Shown here: piece by piece, positions 33,316 to 41,041 of the stretch
Numbering within the stretch: position 1 is the first letter of the stretch
How the letters are laid out: every line of letters starts with the position of its first letter
From: JAJXZP01 sp963787185
GTDB taxonomy: Bacteria; Spirochaetota; Spirochaetia; Treponematales; Rectinemataceae
DNA: 64,000 bases
Assembly (NCBI GenBank): GCA_963787185.1
Contig: CAWBCC010000015.1
Location: 248,001 to 312,000, forward strand
Reading direction: 5' to 3'
The notes under the pieces: model-generated
Seen by the model: the letters and a program-made list of their open reading frames with translations, nothing else
What the model was told of the DNA's origin: nothing
The model's database searches: none
Translations under genes and position numbers: made by a program

Positions 33316-34551
33316 CTACGAGCCGGCCAACGTGTCCGTCTTGGCCAGCTCGGGGAACAGGCGCACCCACACCGCGACCACAGCGAGCGTACCCAGGCCG
33401 CCGATGAGGACCGCGGGCACGGTTCCGAACCACGCGGCCGTCAGCCCCGACTCGAACTCCCCCAGCTGGTTCGAGGTGCCGATGAACATGGAGTTCACCG
33501 CGCTCACCCTACCCCGCATCTCGTCCGGCGTCCTGAGCTGAACCAGCGACGACCTGACCACGACACTGACGACGTCCGCCGCGCCGAGAAAGACCAGGGC
33601 GCCGAGGGACAGGGCGAACGAGGTCGATACCGCGAAGACGATGGTGGCAAGGCCGAAGACCGCCACCGCGACGAACATCGTCCGTCCGACCTTTCTGCGC
33701 AACGGCCTCCGCGCCATAAAGAGGGACATCGAGAGGGCGCCCAGGGCCGGGGCCGAGCGCAGAAGGCCCAGGCCCCAGGAACCGGTGTGCAGGATGTCCT
33801 TGGCATAGATCGGCAGCAAGGCCGTGGCTCCCCCCAGGAGGACGGCGAAGAGGTCGAGCGAACTGGCGCCGAGAATGCTTTGCCTGCCGCGGATGAACGC
33901 GATGCCCGCGAAAACCGATTTCAGCGTCGCGCTTTCCCGTTTCGGCGGCGCCCGGTCCACCATGATCATCGAGACGAGCGCGCTCGCTCCGAGGAACAGA
34001 CCGCCCGCGACCGCGAAGACTCCCGCCGGGCTCAGCGCGTAAAGCAGGCCGCCTATCGCCGGACCCACTATGGTCGCCACCTGAGTGGCCGAGGCCGACC
34101 AGGCGGCCGCCCGCGGAAAGAGCTCGGCGCTCACCAGAGCGGGCATGAGCGATTGCATCGAGGGGCCCTCGAAGGCCCGTGCGGCGCCGATCACGGAAAC
34201 GATGACGAGGATGTTCTCCTTGCTCAGTCTGCCTGTGAAACTGGCCGCCGCGAGCAGAGCCGTGGCCAAGGCTTCGAGGAGTTGACATATGCGGACGATG
34301 GTGCGACGGTCGTATCGGTCGGCCACGTGGCCCACCGCCAGGGTGAGCGCGAACATCGGCAGAAACTGCGCCAGACCGACGAGGCCGAGATAGAATGCCT
34401 TGCCGGTGAGCGCGTACATCTGCCAGCCGACGGCGACGGCCTGAATCTGGAAGGCGACGGTCGAGAAAACTCGGGCGAACCAGAAAAACGCGAAGGGCTT
34501 CTGCGCCATGATGGACGTAGAGCGGCGGGGACGAGAGAGAGACTGCATCAT
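33316..34551 (-). CDS. MFS transporter (EntS/MFS_3-like)
   Basis: A 411-aa major facilitator with about twelve helices. The inter-helix signature is VGHVADRYDRRTIV near residue 75, and the typical MFS_3 stretches AFEGPSMQSLMPALV and LVQLRTPDEMRGRVSAVNSMFIG occur. Proteins of this group export siderophores, drugs or unknown metabolites by proton antiport. The start is uncertain between 34551 and an internal ATG about 14 residues later, just before the first helix. The gene stands alone between convergent and tandem neighbours, so its substrate is not suggested by context. Confidence 0.88.
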   Translation of the reverse strand: MMQSLSRPRRSTSIMAQKPFAFFWFARVFSTVAFQIQAVAVGWQMYALTGKAFYLGLVGLAQFLPMFALTLAVGHVADRYDRRTIVRICQLLEALATALLAAASFTGRLSKENILVIVSVIGAARAFEGPSMQSLMPALVSAELFPRAAAWSASATQVATIVGPAIGGLLYALSPAGVFAVAGGLFLGASALVSMIMVDRAPPKRESATLKSVFAGIAFIRGRQSILGASSLDLFAVLLGGATALLPIYAKDILHTGSWGLGLLRSAPALGALSMSLFMARRPLRRKVGRTMFVAVAVFGLATIVFAVSTSFALSLGALVFLGAADVVSVVVRSSLVQLRTPDEMRGRVSAVNSMFIGTSNQLGEFESGLTAAWFGTVPAVLIGGLGTLAVVAVWVRLFPELAKTDTLAGS

Positions 34552-34616
34552 ATGTGCGGGCCGTTATACCATGCGGCGCCGGATATGATTAAGTGAGGCC
34601 GGCGCTTCGCCGGAGG

Positions 34617-35264
34617 CTAAACCTTCCAGCTTTTCATCGCCGTCTCGAAGTCGCGCGTATATCCCGAATGCATCGCGCACAGGAAATCGACGCCCTCGAG
34701 CCTCGCGAGCCTTCGAATGGAATCTTTCCTTTTTTCGTTGTCTATGCTGATCGGACCGCGGTCGAGGACCGCCCTGCCTTTCGATAGATTCAATTCGTCG
34801 CCGACTATCAAAATGGAGCCGTCGACCAGATAGGACATCGATCCCGAGGTATGCCCCGGCGTCGAGATACATTCGACGCCGGCGTCGCCGACGCGGAGTT
34901 CCTGGTTGTCCTCGAGCGTCTCGAAGTCGCAGGAAGGAGGCTTGTTGTACATCATCCCGAAGAATCTCGCTTGGGTATGATCGAGCATGGCGAGCTCGGC
35001 CTTGGGGAGAAAGACCCTGGCGTCCGGAAACGCTCCCATGCCTCCCACGTGGTCACGATCGGAGTGAGTCAGGAAGACATGTGTCACCTTGGCGGGATCG
35101 ATAGCCAGCTTCTTCATCTCCGACAGGAGCTTCCCCCGATTCATGCCCGTATCGAAGGCGATGAAGGAGCCGCCGGTGTCGAAAAGGTAGCTGCACACGA
35201 AACCTTCGTTGACGATATACAGGCCATCCGCGATGCGCCCGGTCCTCTGGATTCTGTCGGCCAT
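34617..35264 (-). CDS. Metallo-beta-lactamase-fold hydrolase
   Basis: A 215-aa MBL-fold protein. It begins MADRIQRTGRIADGLYIVNEGFVCSYLF and has the metal motif FLTHSDRDHVGG (about residue 68); the usual second His of HxHxDH is Asp, a variant seen in several MBL clades. Further ligands are the His in STPGHTSGS (about 135), the Asp in IVGDELNL and the His in CAMHSGYT. ATG 35264 follows GAGGAAAAA. A GC hairpin (GGCGCTTCGCC core, near 34593-34612) lies just beyond the stop. It is immediately downstream of a CBS-domain gene on the same strand. Substrate unknown. Confidence 0.87.
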   Translation of the reverse strand: MADRIQRTGRIADGLYIVNEGFVCSYLFDTGGSFIAFDTGMNRGKLLSEMKKLAIDPAKVTHVFLTHSDRDHVGGMGAFPDARVFLPKAELAMLDHTQARFFGMMYNKPPSCDFETLEDNQELRVGDAGVECISTPGHTSGSMSYLVDGSILIVGDELNLSKGRAVLDRGPISIDNEKRKDSIRRLARLEGVDFLCAMHSGYTRDFETAMKSWKV

Positions 35265-35298
35265 TTTTTCCTCCCGATGCCGCCCGGCGGAACCGGAG

Positions 35299-35955
35299 TC
35301 ACTTGGTCCCGACCGTGTCGATATCGGTTTTCGGCGGAACCGAATCGGCTTCGAATTTCGGAAAATGGAATTCATAAAGCTTGCTGATGATTTCATCGAG
35401 AAGCTTGGCGTTCGATTCGATCGAGTTCAGCAACAGGCTCCGCTCGAAGCCGTCCGGGGACGAGCGGAGCATGTCCACGGCGCTGATCACGACCTGCAGG
35501 GGATTCTTGGTGTTGTGAAACAGCTCGGTGACGAAGCTGTGTTTTTCCTTTTCCGAATCGGCGTCGTCGACCACATTGATCCAGTTGACGCTCACGTTCG
35601 GTTTAGTGAGGTTCCAGATTTGCTGAAGCATGCTGTTGATGAGAACGCTTCCCAGATATTCCTTGTCGTCGCCGCAGACCGGCACGACGAAGAGTCCCTT
35701 CTTGAGCATCAGGTTCATGACCTTCCCGGCTTCCTCGTTCCCGTTCACCAGGGGCTTTTTCGTGCAGCAGTCGATGACCAGGTTGTGCCCGTTCGCAAGA
35801 GCATCGGCGGGAGTGACGATTCCCATGAACTTGCCTTCATCCTTGATTACCAGATACGAGTTCGCTATCAATCGACTCTCGACGGCCTCGATGCTCGTGA
35901 AGGGACTGACGACGATTTCGTTCCGGTTAATCAGCTCGCGAATCTTCACAGACAA
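35299..35955 (-). CDS. CBS-pair protein with C-terminal histidine-phosphotransfer (DHp-like) helices, no kinase domain
   Basis: A 218-aa protein. Residues 1-125 form two CBS motifs (IRELINRNEIVVSPFTSIEAV, GIVTPADALANG, then VMNLMLKKGLFVVPV, GSVLINSML). Residues 145-205 look like the dimerisation/phosphoacceptor hairpin of a histidine kinase, with FHNTKNPLQVV at the position of the usual H-E-x-x-x-P box. No ATP-binding catalytic domain follows. It could relay phosphate or merely dimerise. The start is uncertain: TTG 35955 or GTG 35949, both after GGGGGAAA, and both overlapping the end of the upstream gene by 23-29 bp. Confidence 0.72.
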   Translation of the reverse strand: MSVKIRELINRNEIVVSPFTSIEAVESRLIANSYLVIKDEGKFMGIVTPADALANGHNLVIDCCTKKPLVNGNEEAGKVMNLMLKKGLFVVPVCGDDKEYLGSVLINSMLQQIWNLTKPNVSVNWINVVDDADSEKEKHSFVTELFHNTKNPLQVVISAVDMLRSSPDGFERSLLLNSIESNAKLLDEIISKLYEFHFPKFEADSVPPKTDIDTVGTK

Positions 35956-36304
35956 TTTCCCCCTTGATGTTTTTCTGATAGATGCGGACGTTGAAATTGA
36001 CCTTGATGGTCTCGCCTCTCGAGACGTACGGGAATACATGGTCCTTCAATATCTTGACGATTTCCTGCATCGGAATTTTCGCCAGAATCGCCTTGTTCAC
36101 GATGATCGCGTCGATATGCGGAAAGGCCGCATCGTCGACCTCGAACAGCGAGAAGACATCCGGAAGGATGAGCTCGAAGGAATGCAAAATGCCGAGTTTC
36201 CCCTGCGGAACTTTTTTGCCCAGCACGAGGATATCGCTGACCGGAGGAAGTTTGATAGCCTCGAAATCCAAGTCCACTGTGTAGCTCAACAGCTGCTTTT
36301 CCAC
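35927..36304 (-). CDS. Hypothetical protein, partner of the CBS-DHp gene
   Basis: A 125-aa protein I do not recognise. It has no signal peptide or membrane segment and a mixed alpha/beta pattern (LLSYTVDLDFEAIKLPPVSD, IDAIIVNKAILAKIP, IVKILKDHVFPYV, IKVNFNVRIYQK). Its 3' end overlaps the CBS-DHp gene by more than 20 bp, so the two products are probably made in fixed ratio and may interact. The start ATG at 36304 has a modest ribosome site (AGGAGTGG). Confidence 0.65.
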   Translation of the reverse strand: MEKQLLSYTVDLDFEAIKLPPVSDILVLGKKVPQGKLGILHSFELILPDVFSLFEVDDAAFPHIDAIIVNKAILAKIPMQEIVKILKDHVFPYVSRGETIKVNFNVRIYQKNIKGEIVCEDSRAD

Positions 36305-36567
36305 GATTTTTCGCCACTCCTTTGGCTATGGATTTTCCGGATGCGTACCTTCCCTGTTTGCAGTCATTCCCTCGGCTGCCGCTCCGGTATCGACTGATCG
36401 TAGCACATGGAAATCCGTTGTCAATCGAGGTCGGCGCCAAAATCGGAGCCAGGTTGGGAGCTATCCAGCCGGAATTTGACGGCGTCCGGCCAGATCGCGT
36501 CCATATCCGGCTGGATATTGCGGCGGCTCAACTCGGTAAGGGTGGCTGTACAAGTCCTATGACGTGA

Positions 36568-36608
36568 GCATCGAAAAAAGACCGCCCGGCTAAGTCCTTT
36601 TTCGATGC
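36568..36608. repeat. Inverted repeat GCATCGAAAAA / TTTTTCGATGC
   Basis: Perfect 11-bp arms at 36568-36578 and 36598-36608 with a 19-nt loop. The right arm overlaps the 35-bp dispersed repeat. The pattern could be a mobile-element end or a terminator for transcripts crossing this gap. Confidence 0.55.
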
Positions 36609-36634
36609 GATGACAGCTTTTCAATTGCCGGGTC
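36600..36634 (-). repeat. 35-bp dispersed repeat, copy 1
   Basis: The reverse complement of these 35 bases is identical to 61321-61355, beginning GACCCGGCAATTG and ending GCATCGAAA. The sequence on either side differs, so this is a dispersed element or remnant of an insertion-sequence end. Confidence 0.8.
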
Positions 36635-36664
36635 GGTAACGATTCGCCGACTTCGGCAGCCTTC

Positions 36665-37588
36665 TTACTGCACCTTCAATACTATGCGCCCCCTGCCGTG
36701 TCCCGCCTGGCTGAGGTCCTGCGCGGCCTTCGCCTCGGCCAGGGGGAATACCTTCCCGACCTCGGAACGTATGGTCTTCCGGGCGAGCAGCTCGGCGATC
36801 TGCTTCAGAAGCTCGGTCGGCCCCCTGCCCGAAGTGAGAGCCTTGACGCCGCGTTGCTTGGCCTTTTCTTCCGAAATCTGTCCCGCGATCGTTACGAGAA
36901 TGCCCCCCTTCTTGAGCATGCCGTAGGCTCTTTCCAGGGACTCGCCGCCGACCGTGTCGATGACGACGTCCGCGTCCTTTATTTCCGATTCCGCGGAGCT
37001 TTTCCTATAGTCGACGACCTTGTCCGCACCCAGAGATTTCACGAAGGCCAGATTGTCCGTGGACGCGATCCCTACGACATTCGCTCCCTTCAATCGGCAA
37101 AACTGGACCGCGAATTGCCCGACCCCGCCGGCCGCACCCTGTATGGCCACGGTTTGGCCTTTCTTGACCCCGCCGTCTTCGGTCGCCTTCCAGGCCGTCA
37201 GAGCCCCGATCGGCACCGTGGCGGCCGTCTCGAAGCTCAGACCGTCGGGTATCGGAACGATATCGCCCGATGCGGCCACGGCATATTCCGCATAGCCTCC
37301 GTTGGCGACGCCGAATACCGCCTGACCCTTCTTGAAATTCTTCACTTCGGAACCGATCTCCGCAACGATGCCGGAGACATCGATGCCCGGGGTAAAGGGC
37401 AGGGTCACAGGCATGAAGTCCCTGAGGTAGCCGGATCGGATTTTCCAATCGATCGGATTGACGCCGGCGAAGCGGACCTCGATCAGGACTTCGTCGGCTT
37501 TGAGAACGGGCGGTCGGATCAGGTCGAGGACGAGTTTGTCCGAGCCGCCATACTCGTGAAAGCGCATCGCATGGAAATCTCGAGCCAT
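36665..37588 (-). CDS. NADP-dependent quinone/zinc-less alcohol oxidoreductase (MDR family)
   Basis: A 307-aa medium-chain reductase without zinc ligands, related to quinone oxidoreductases. The N-terminal MRFHEYGGSDKLVL and substrate-domain FAGVNPIDWKIRSGYL and PGIDVSGIV are typical. The coenzyme motif is AAGGVGQFAVQ (about residue 155), and the motif YRKSSAESEIKDADVVIDTVGG follows. ATG 37588 follows GAAGGAG; an upstream ATG at 37606 is possible. No neighbour suggests a substrate; it is transcribed toward the repeat-containing gap. Confidence 0.9.
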   Translation of the reverse strand: MARDFHAMRFHEYGGSDKLVLDLIRPPVLKADEVLIEVRFAGVNPIDWKIRSGYLRDFMPVTLPFTPGIDVSGIVAEIGSEVKNFKKGQAVFGVANGGYAEYAVAASGDIVPIPDGLSFETAATVPIGALTAWKATEDGGVKKGQTVAIQGAAGGVGQFAVQFCRLKGANVVGIASTDNLAFVKSLGADKVVDYRKSSAESEIKDADVVIDTVGGESLERAYGMLKKGGILVTIAGQISEEKAKQRGVKALTSGRGPTELLKQIAELLARKTIRSEVGKVFPLAEAKAAQDLSQAGHGRGRIVLKVQ

Positions 37589-37692
37589 ATTCGACTCCTT
37601 CGGCATTGAATTAGTGTAAATAAAACTAATCATTTGCCGCCCGGAAGACAAACCGGGATGCCCCATCCGTCCCGCGGGGTCGAATCAGGGCA

Positions 37693-38817
37693 TCACTCCG
37701 GATTGTCCTGCAGGATGGTGCTCGAAGGAATTGGGGGAGCGGGTTCCAGGTTTCGCACGGAATTGCGCTCCACCAGCGAAGGCGAAATGATCGTCTGCGT
37801 CACAAAGCGCATCTCCGGGTGGAGTATCTTGTCGAGGAGGATGTTCGCCGCCCTCTCTCCGATTTCGAAGCTGGGATGGTCGACCGAGGTCAGGGATATC
37901 TTCTCCAGCTGCGCGATGTCCGAATTATCGAACCCCACCACGGACAGATCGTCGGGGATGCGTATGCCTTGCCTCTCGGCCGCCTCGATGAGGCGGAGAG
38001 CGTCTTCGTCGTTGCCGCAGACGAATGCGCTGGGAAGCTCCTTGGCTCCCTTCAGGAACCGCTCCGCCGCGATCGGCGCTTCGCTCGTCGGGCCCTGCCC
38101 GTGGAAGCCCACGATCCATGAGGATCGTACCGGCGCCTCCAATCTCCCGAGGAAATCGAGCACGCCCTTCATCCGGTTCGTCTTGACCAGGAAATCCTTC
38201 TGATAAAAGATTCCGATTCTGCGATGCCCCTTGCTCCACAGGTGCGCCGCCGCTTCCTTGCCGGAGGCGATATAGTCGAGGGTGACGCTGCTGAAGTTCC
38301 TTCCCGGGAAATAGTCGTCGCAGAGGACCACCGCCGTGCCTTCGTTCTGAATCTCCTCCAAAAGGAGCGCATTGGAGCGGTCCCCCGCTCCGTAGATCGG
38401 AGCGATGATGATGCCCCCGACTTTCTTTTCGCGAAGATCCAAGAGAATCGCCCGTTCCCGTTCCAGGCTGTACTCGGATTGATTGAGCAGGAGGGCGAAT
38501 CCCCTGCGGGAAAGCGTGTTATAGCAGCCGCGGATTATCTCGGGGTAGATGTAGGAGCTTATGAAGAATTCCACGACCCCGATGTTCTCGGAGAGGGGGG
38601 AGACCGGAAGCCGCATGCGGCAAAAAGTGCCGACACCCTTGATGCTCTCGATGAGCCCTTCATGGGAGATATTGCGGATCGCCTGGCGAACCGCGTTCCG
38701 CGAAACCCCGAATTGGGCGCAGAGCTGGCTTTCGGATGGGAGCTTCTCGCCCGGGACGAGGACGCCCTCGTCGATCCTGCTCCTTATCCAGGTTTCTACG
38801 ACCTTATGTTTCAGCAT
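37693..38817 (-). CDS. GntR-type HTH / LacI-type sensor transcriptional regulator (AraR-like architecture)
   Basis: A repressor of 374 aa, paralogous to the one at 5960-7057: GEKLPSESQLCAQFGVSRNAVRQAI winged helix, then KGVGTFC, then a LacI-like ligand domain (IGVVEFFISSYIYPEIIRGCYN, VGGIIIAPI, LSVVGFDNSDIAQLEKISLTSVDHP). It is divergent from the FrcA/C/B-like transporter, and the palindrome AAGTTGTACTT occurs over its own -10 box and in the transporter promoter. It therefore probably represses both transcripts in the absence of the transported sugar. Confidence 0.92.
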   Translation of the reverse strand: MLKHKVVETWIRSRIDEGVLVPGEKLPSESQLCAQFGVSRNAVRQAIRNISHEGLIESIKGVGTFCRMRLPVSPLSENIGVVEFFISSYIYPEIIRGCYNTLSRRGFALLLNQSEYSLERERAILLDLREKKVGGIIIAPIYGAGDRSNALLLEEIQNEGTAVVLCDDYFPGRNFSSVTLDYIASGKEAAAHLWSKGHRRIGIFYQKDFLVKTNRMKGVLDFLGRLEAPVRSSWIVGFHGQGPTSEAPIAAERFLKGAKELPSAFVCGNDEDALRLIEAAERQGIRIPDDLSVVGFDNSDIAQLEKISLTSVDHPSFEIGERAANILLDKILHPEMRFVTQTIISPSLVERNSVRNLEPAPPIPSSTILQDNPE

Positions 38818-38838
38818 GCGACGGTCCCTTGATAGAAC

Positions 38839-38869
38839 AAGTTGTACTTTAGTCTCTTGAAAATGTCAA
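38839..38869 (-). promoter_or_regulatory. Regulator promoter with operator AAGTTGTACTT over the -10 box
   Basis: On the minus strand TTGACA (38869-38864), 17-bp spacer, TACAAC (38846-38841). The operator candidate AAGTTGTACTT (38839-38849) covers the -10 box. An identical 11-mer lies at 38981-38991, so the pair probably serves one regulator. Confidence 0.7.
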
Positions 38870-38932
38870 ATGCTGGAATTTTTCGAAAATCGCGTACGAA
38901 CGAGGGAAAGCGAGAGTTTTTGAAAAAAAAGT

Positions 38933-38991
38933 TTGCAATGTCAATATATGCGTGCTAGGATTCGTCAATCCAGAAGGCATAAGTTGTACTT
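38933..38991 (+). promoter_or_regulatory. Transporter promoter with operator AAGTTGTACTT
   Basis: TTGCAA (38933-38938), 17-bp spacer, TAGGAT (38956-38961), then the operator candidate AAGTTGTACTT at 38981-38991, about 13-23 bases after the expected transcription start. The ATPase gene begins 65 bp later. Confidence 0.7.
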
Positions 38992-39055
38992 TTTATTCCC
39001 GGATCGCCGGCAACGCTTATCTGGCTGAACCGCTGTGTCGAAAGGAGACGGGTAC

Positions 39056-39844
39056 GTGGCAGAATCTCCCGTAAAGCGCACCGCGCTGCGCATGGTCAAC
39101 ATCGAAAAGTACTTCGGATTGGTGTGCGCCCTGAAAAACATCAACTTCGAGGTCGGTCAAAATGAAATCGTCGGTCTCATCGGCGACAACGGGGCCGGGA
39201 AATCGACCCTCGTCAAGATACTCACCGGAGTCTTTCCGCCTTCCAGCGGAGAGTTGTACATCGCGGACAGGAAGGTGGATACGAATTCCTACTCCGTAAA
39301 GAAGGCTCACGCGCTAGGCATCGAAACCGTCTACCAGGACAAGTCTCTCGGGGAAAAGCAGGTGATGTGGAGAAATTTCTTCATCGGCAGGGAGATGACC
39401 TACCCGCTCGGCTTTCTCAGGGTCAGGGAAGAGAAGCGGATCGCGAACGAGATAATGGTCAACACGATCGGGTTTCGGGGCAAGGGCATCGGCGTGGACT
39501 CGAAGGCCAATATTCTGTCCGGAGGCGAACGGCAGGGAGTGGCGATAGGGAGGGCGATGCATTTCGAGGCCGATCTCATCATCCTGGACGAGCCGACGGT
39601 CGCGCTGTCGCTCAAGGAAGTCCGGAAGGTTCTCAACTTCGTGCATAAGATCAAGGAATCGGGGAAGGCGAGCATCTATATTTCGCACAACCTCGCCGAC
39701 GTCTACGAGATATCCGACCGGTTCATAGTCATCGACAGGGGCGAGATAGTCGCGAGCATATCGAAGGCCGAGATATCCCTGAAGGAGCTCGACCAGTTCC
39801 TCCTCGAATACTCTCATGGTCTGAAAGACAAGGTGGAGTCATGA
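39056..39844 (+). CDS. Sugar ABC transporter ATPase, single-domain (FrcA-like)
   Basis: A 262-aa ATPase with one nucleotide-binding domain: GDNGAGKSTLVKILTGV, the shortened signature ILSGGERQGVAIGRAM, LIILDEPTVALSLKEV and IYISHNLADVYEISDRF. Single-domain CUT2 ATPases of this size are known from FrcA of the rhizobial fructose system, in contrast to the two-domain ATPases of the other operons in this window. Start GTG 39056 follows AAAGGAG at the usual distance; a GTG at 39035 lies upstream of that site. It overlaps the permease start (ATGA). Confidence 0.9.
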   Translation: MAESPVKRTALRMVNIEKYFGLVCALKNINFEVGQNEIVGLIGDNGAGKSTLVKILTGVFPPSSGELYIADRKVDTNSYSVKKAHALGIETVYQDKSLGEKQVMWRNFFIGREMTYPLGFLRVREEKRIANEIMVNTIGFRGKGIGVDSKANILSGGERQGVAIGRAMHFEADLIILDEPTVALSLKEVRKVLNFVHKIKESGKASIYISHNLADVYEISDRFIVIDRGEIVASISKAEISLKELDQFLLEYSHGLKDKVES

Positions 39845-40908
39845 AGCGGGAGGCGTCTCGTTTCGCTTTTCTCGGCCGCATCGAAGGTCTGCCGATAGGA
39901 ATCGTGCTCGCCGCGCTGTACGTGGTGTTCATTTTCACCGCCCCGCGGGTGTTCACCGGATACCGGATCTACATGTCTTTCTTCCAGACCGTGCCTCCCA
40001 TGCTCGTGTTGGGCCTCGGGCTCACCTTCATCATCACCGCGGGCGAGATAGACCTGAGCTTCCCGGCCGTGGTCGCCCTGTCGGGCTTCGTCTTCACCTG
40101 GGTCTTCAAGAATTTCCATGCGCCCTTGATTGGTTTTGTTCTGGCTTTGGCTTCGGGCGCCCTGGTGGGCTACATAAACGGAATTCTCGTGGCGCGTCTG
40201 AAAGTGCCCTCGATCATGGCCACGCTGGCCACGCAATTCTTCTGGTACGGCGTCACGATCCTGATAGCCGGGGGGCTGCAGATAGACATCCAGAGCGTCA
40301 CCACCACCACGATCCACACCATTTTCGTGGGCCGCCTGTTCAAAGTCTTCCCCGTCCAGGCGCTCTGGGCCCTCGGGCTCACGGTTTTCTCCTGGTTCAT
40401 CCTCAACCGGCACAGATTCGGCGAGGAGATCATGTTCATAGGCGACAATGCCGAGGTCGCCCGCGTGATGGGAATCAACGTGGAGGGCACGCGCATAAAG
40501 CTCTTCACCATACATGGAATAATCGCCGCCTTCGCCGGGCTCCTGCTCACCCTGGAAATAAACGTGTTCTTCCCGACCCAGGGCCAGGGCATGCTCCTGC
40601 CGGTCATGGCCGCGGTCTTCATCGGAGGAACCTCGATCGCCGGAGGGATGGGCATCATGGTGGGTACATTCTTCGGCTCCTATATCATCGGTTCGCTCGA
40701 GGCCGGGGTCGTAGCCACAGGCATCGGCGGCTACTGGGTGCAACTGGTGGAAGGCCTGGTCATGGCCGCTTCGGTCGTCATCAACGTCATCATCGGAGGA
40801 GAAGGCATATCGCTCCTTTCGCGGGCGGCCCGCAAGTGGGCTGCGCCCCCGAGCCAAGCCGCGCGAGCCAGTCCCGGTGAAGGGACGGGCGGCAATAAGG
40901 GTCCATAG
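39841..40908 (+). CDS. Sugar ABC transporter permease (FrcC-like, CUT2)
   Basis: A 355-aa integral membrane subunit. It has about ten hydrophobic segments and the CUT2 landmark ITAGEIDLSFPAVVALSGF after the second or third. The later conserved loop reads AAVFIGGTSIAGGMGIMVGT. The start overlaps the ATPase stop by 4 bp. A Gly/Ala-rich hydrophilic C-terminal tail (PPSQAARASPGEGTGGNKG) is longer than in the other permeases here. The receptor gene follows after a 133-bp gap with two hairpins. Confidence 0.92.
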   Translation: MKREASRFAFLGRIEGLPIGIVLAALYVVFIFTAPRVFTGYRIYMSFFQTVPPMLVLGLGLTFIITAGEIDLSFPAVVALSGFVFTWVFKNFHAPLIGFVLALASGALVGYINGILVARLKVPSIMATLATQFFWYGVTILIAGGLQIDIQSVTTTTIHTIFVGRLFKVFPVQALWALGLTVFSWFILNRHRFGEEIMFIGDNAEVARVMGINVEGTRIKLFTIHGIIAAFAGLLLTLEINVFFPTQGQGMLLPVMAAVFIGGTSIAGGMGIMVGTFFGSYIIGSLEAGVVATGIGGYWVQLVEGLVMAASVVINVIIGGEGISLLSRAARKWAAPPSQAARASPGEGTGGNKGP

Positions 40909-40916
40909 GCGGATAT

Positions 40917-41003
40917 GCGCACCGTCGGTGCGCTGACCTACGGCGTAAACAAGAAAGGGGGGATGCTATTCGAGTTTTCGTACGAGCAGGCGAGTGCCTG
41001 CTG
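40917..41003 (+). other. Two hairpins between permease and receptor genes
   Basis: GCGCACC/GGTGCGC (40917-40923 and 40927-40933) has a 3-nt loop, and GCAGGC/GCCTGC lies at about 40988-41003. No T-tract. In ABC operons such structures often protect the receptor part of the mRNA and raise its expression; here that is inference. Confidence 0.4.
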
Positions 41004-41041
41004 CAAAGACAAATGTTCGTCCTTTTCGCAAGGGAGGTCTT

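Larger units (their letters stand above)
36305..36664. other. Intergenic region with repeat sequence
   Basis: 360 bases without a convincing gene. The right half contains an 11-bp perfect inverted repeat and a 35-bp sequence repeated at 61.3 kb, listed separately. A short frame on the minus strand (36421-36624) includes the repeat and is probably a degraded mobile-element fragment rather than a gene. Confidence 0.5.

Noticed and set aside
36421..36624. A 67-aa minus-strand gene in the gap before the MDR oxidoreductase
   Set aside because: It is built partly from the 35-bp dispersed repeat, lacks a ribosome site and shows no domain; more likely mobile-element debris.
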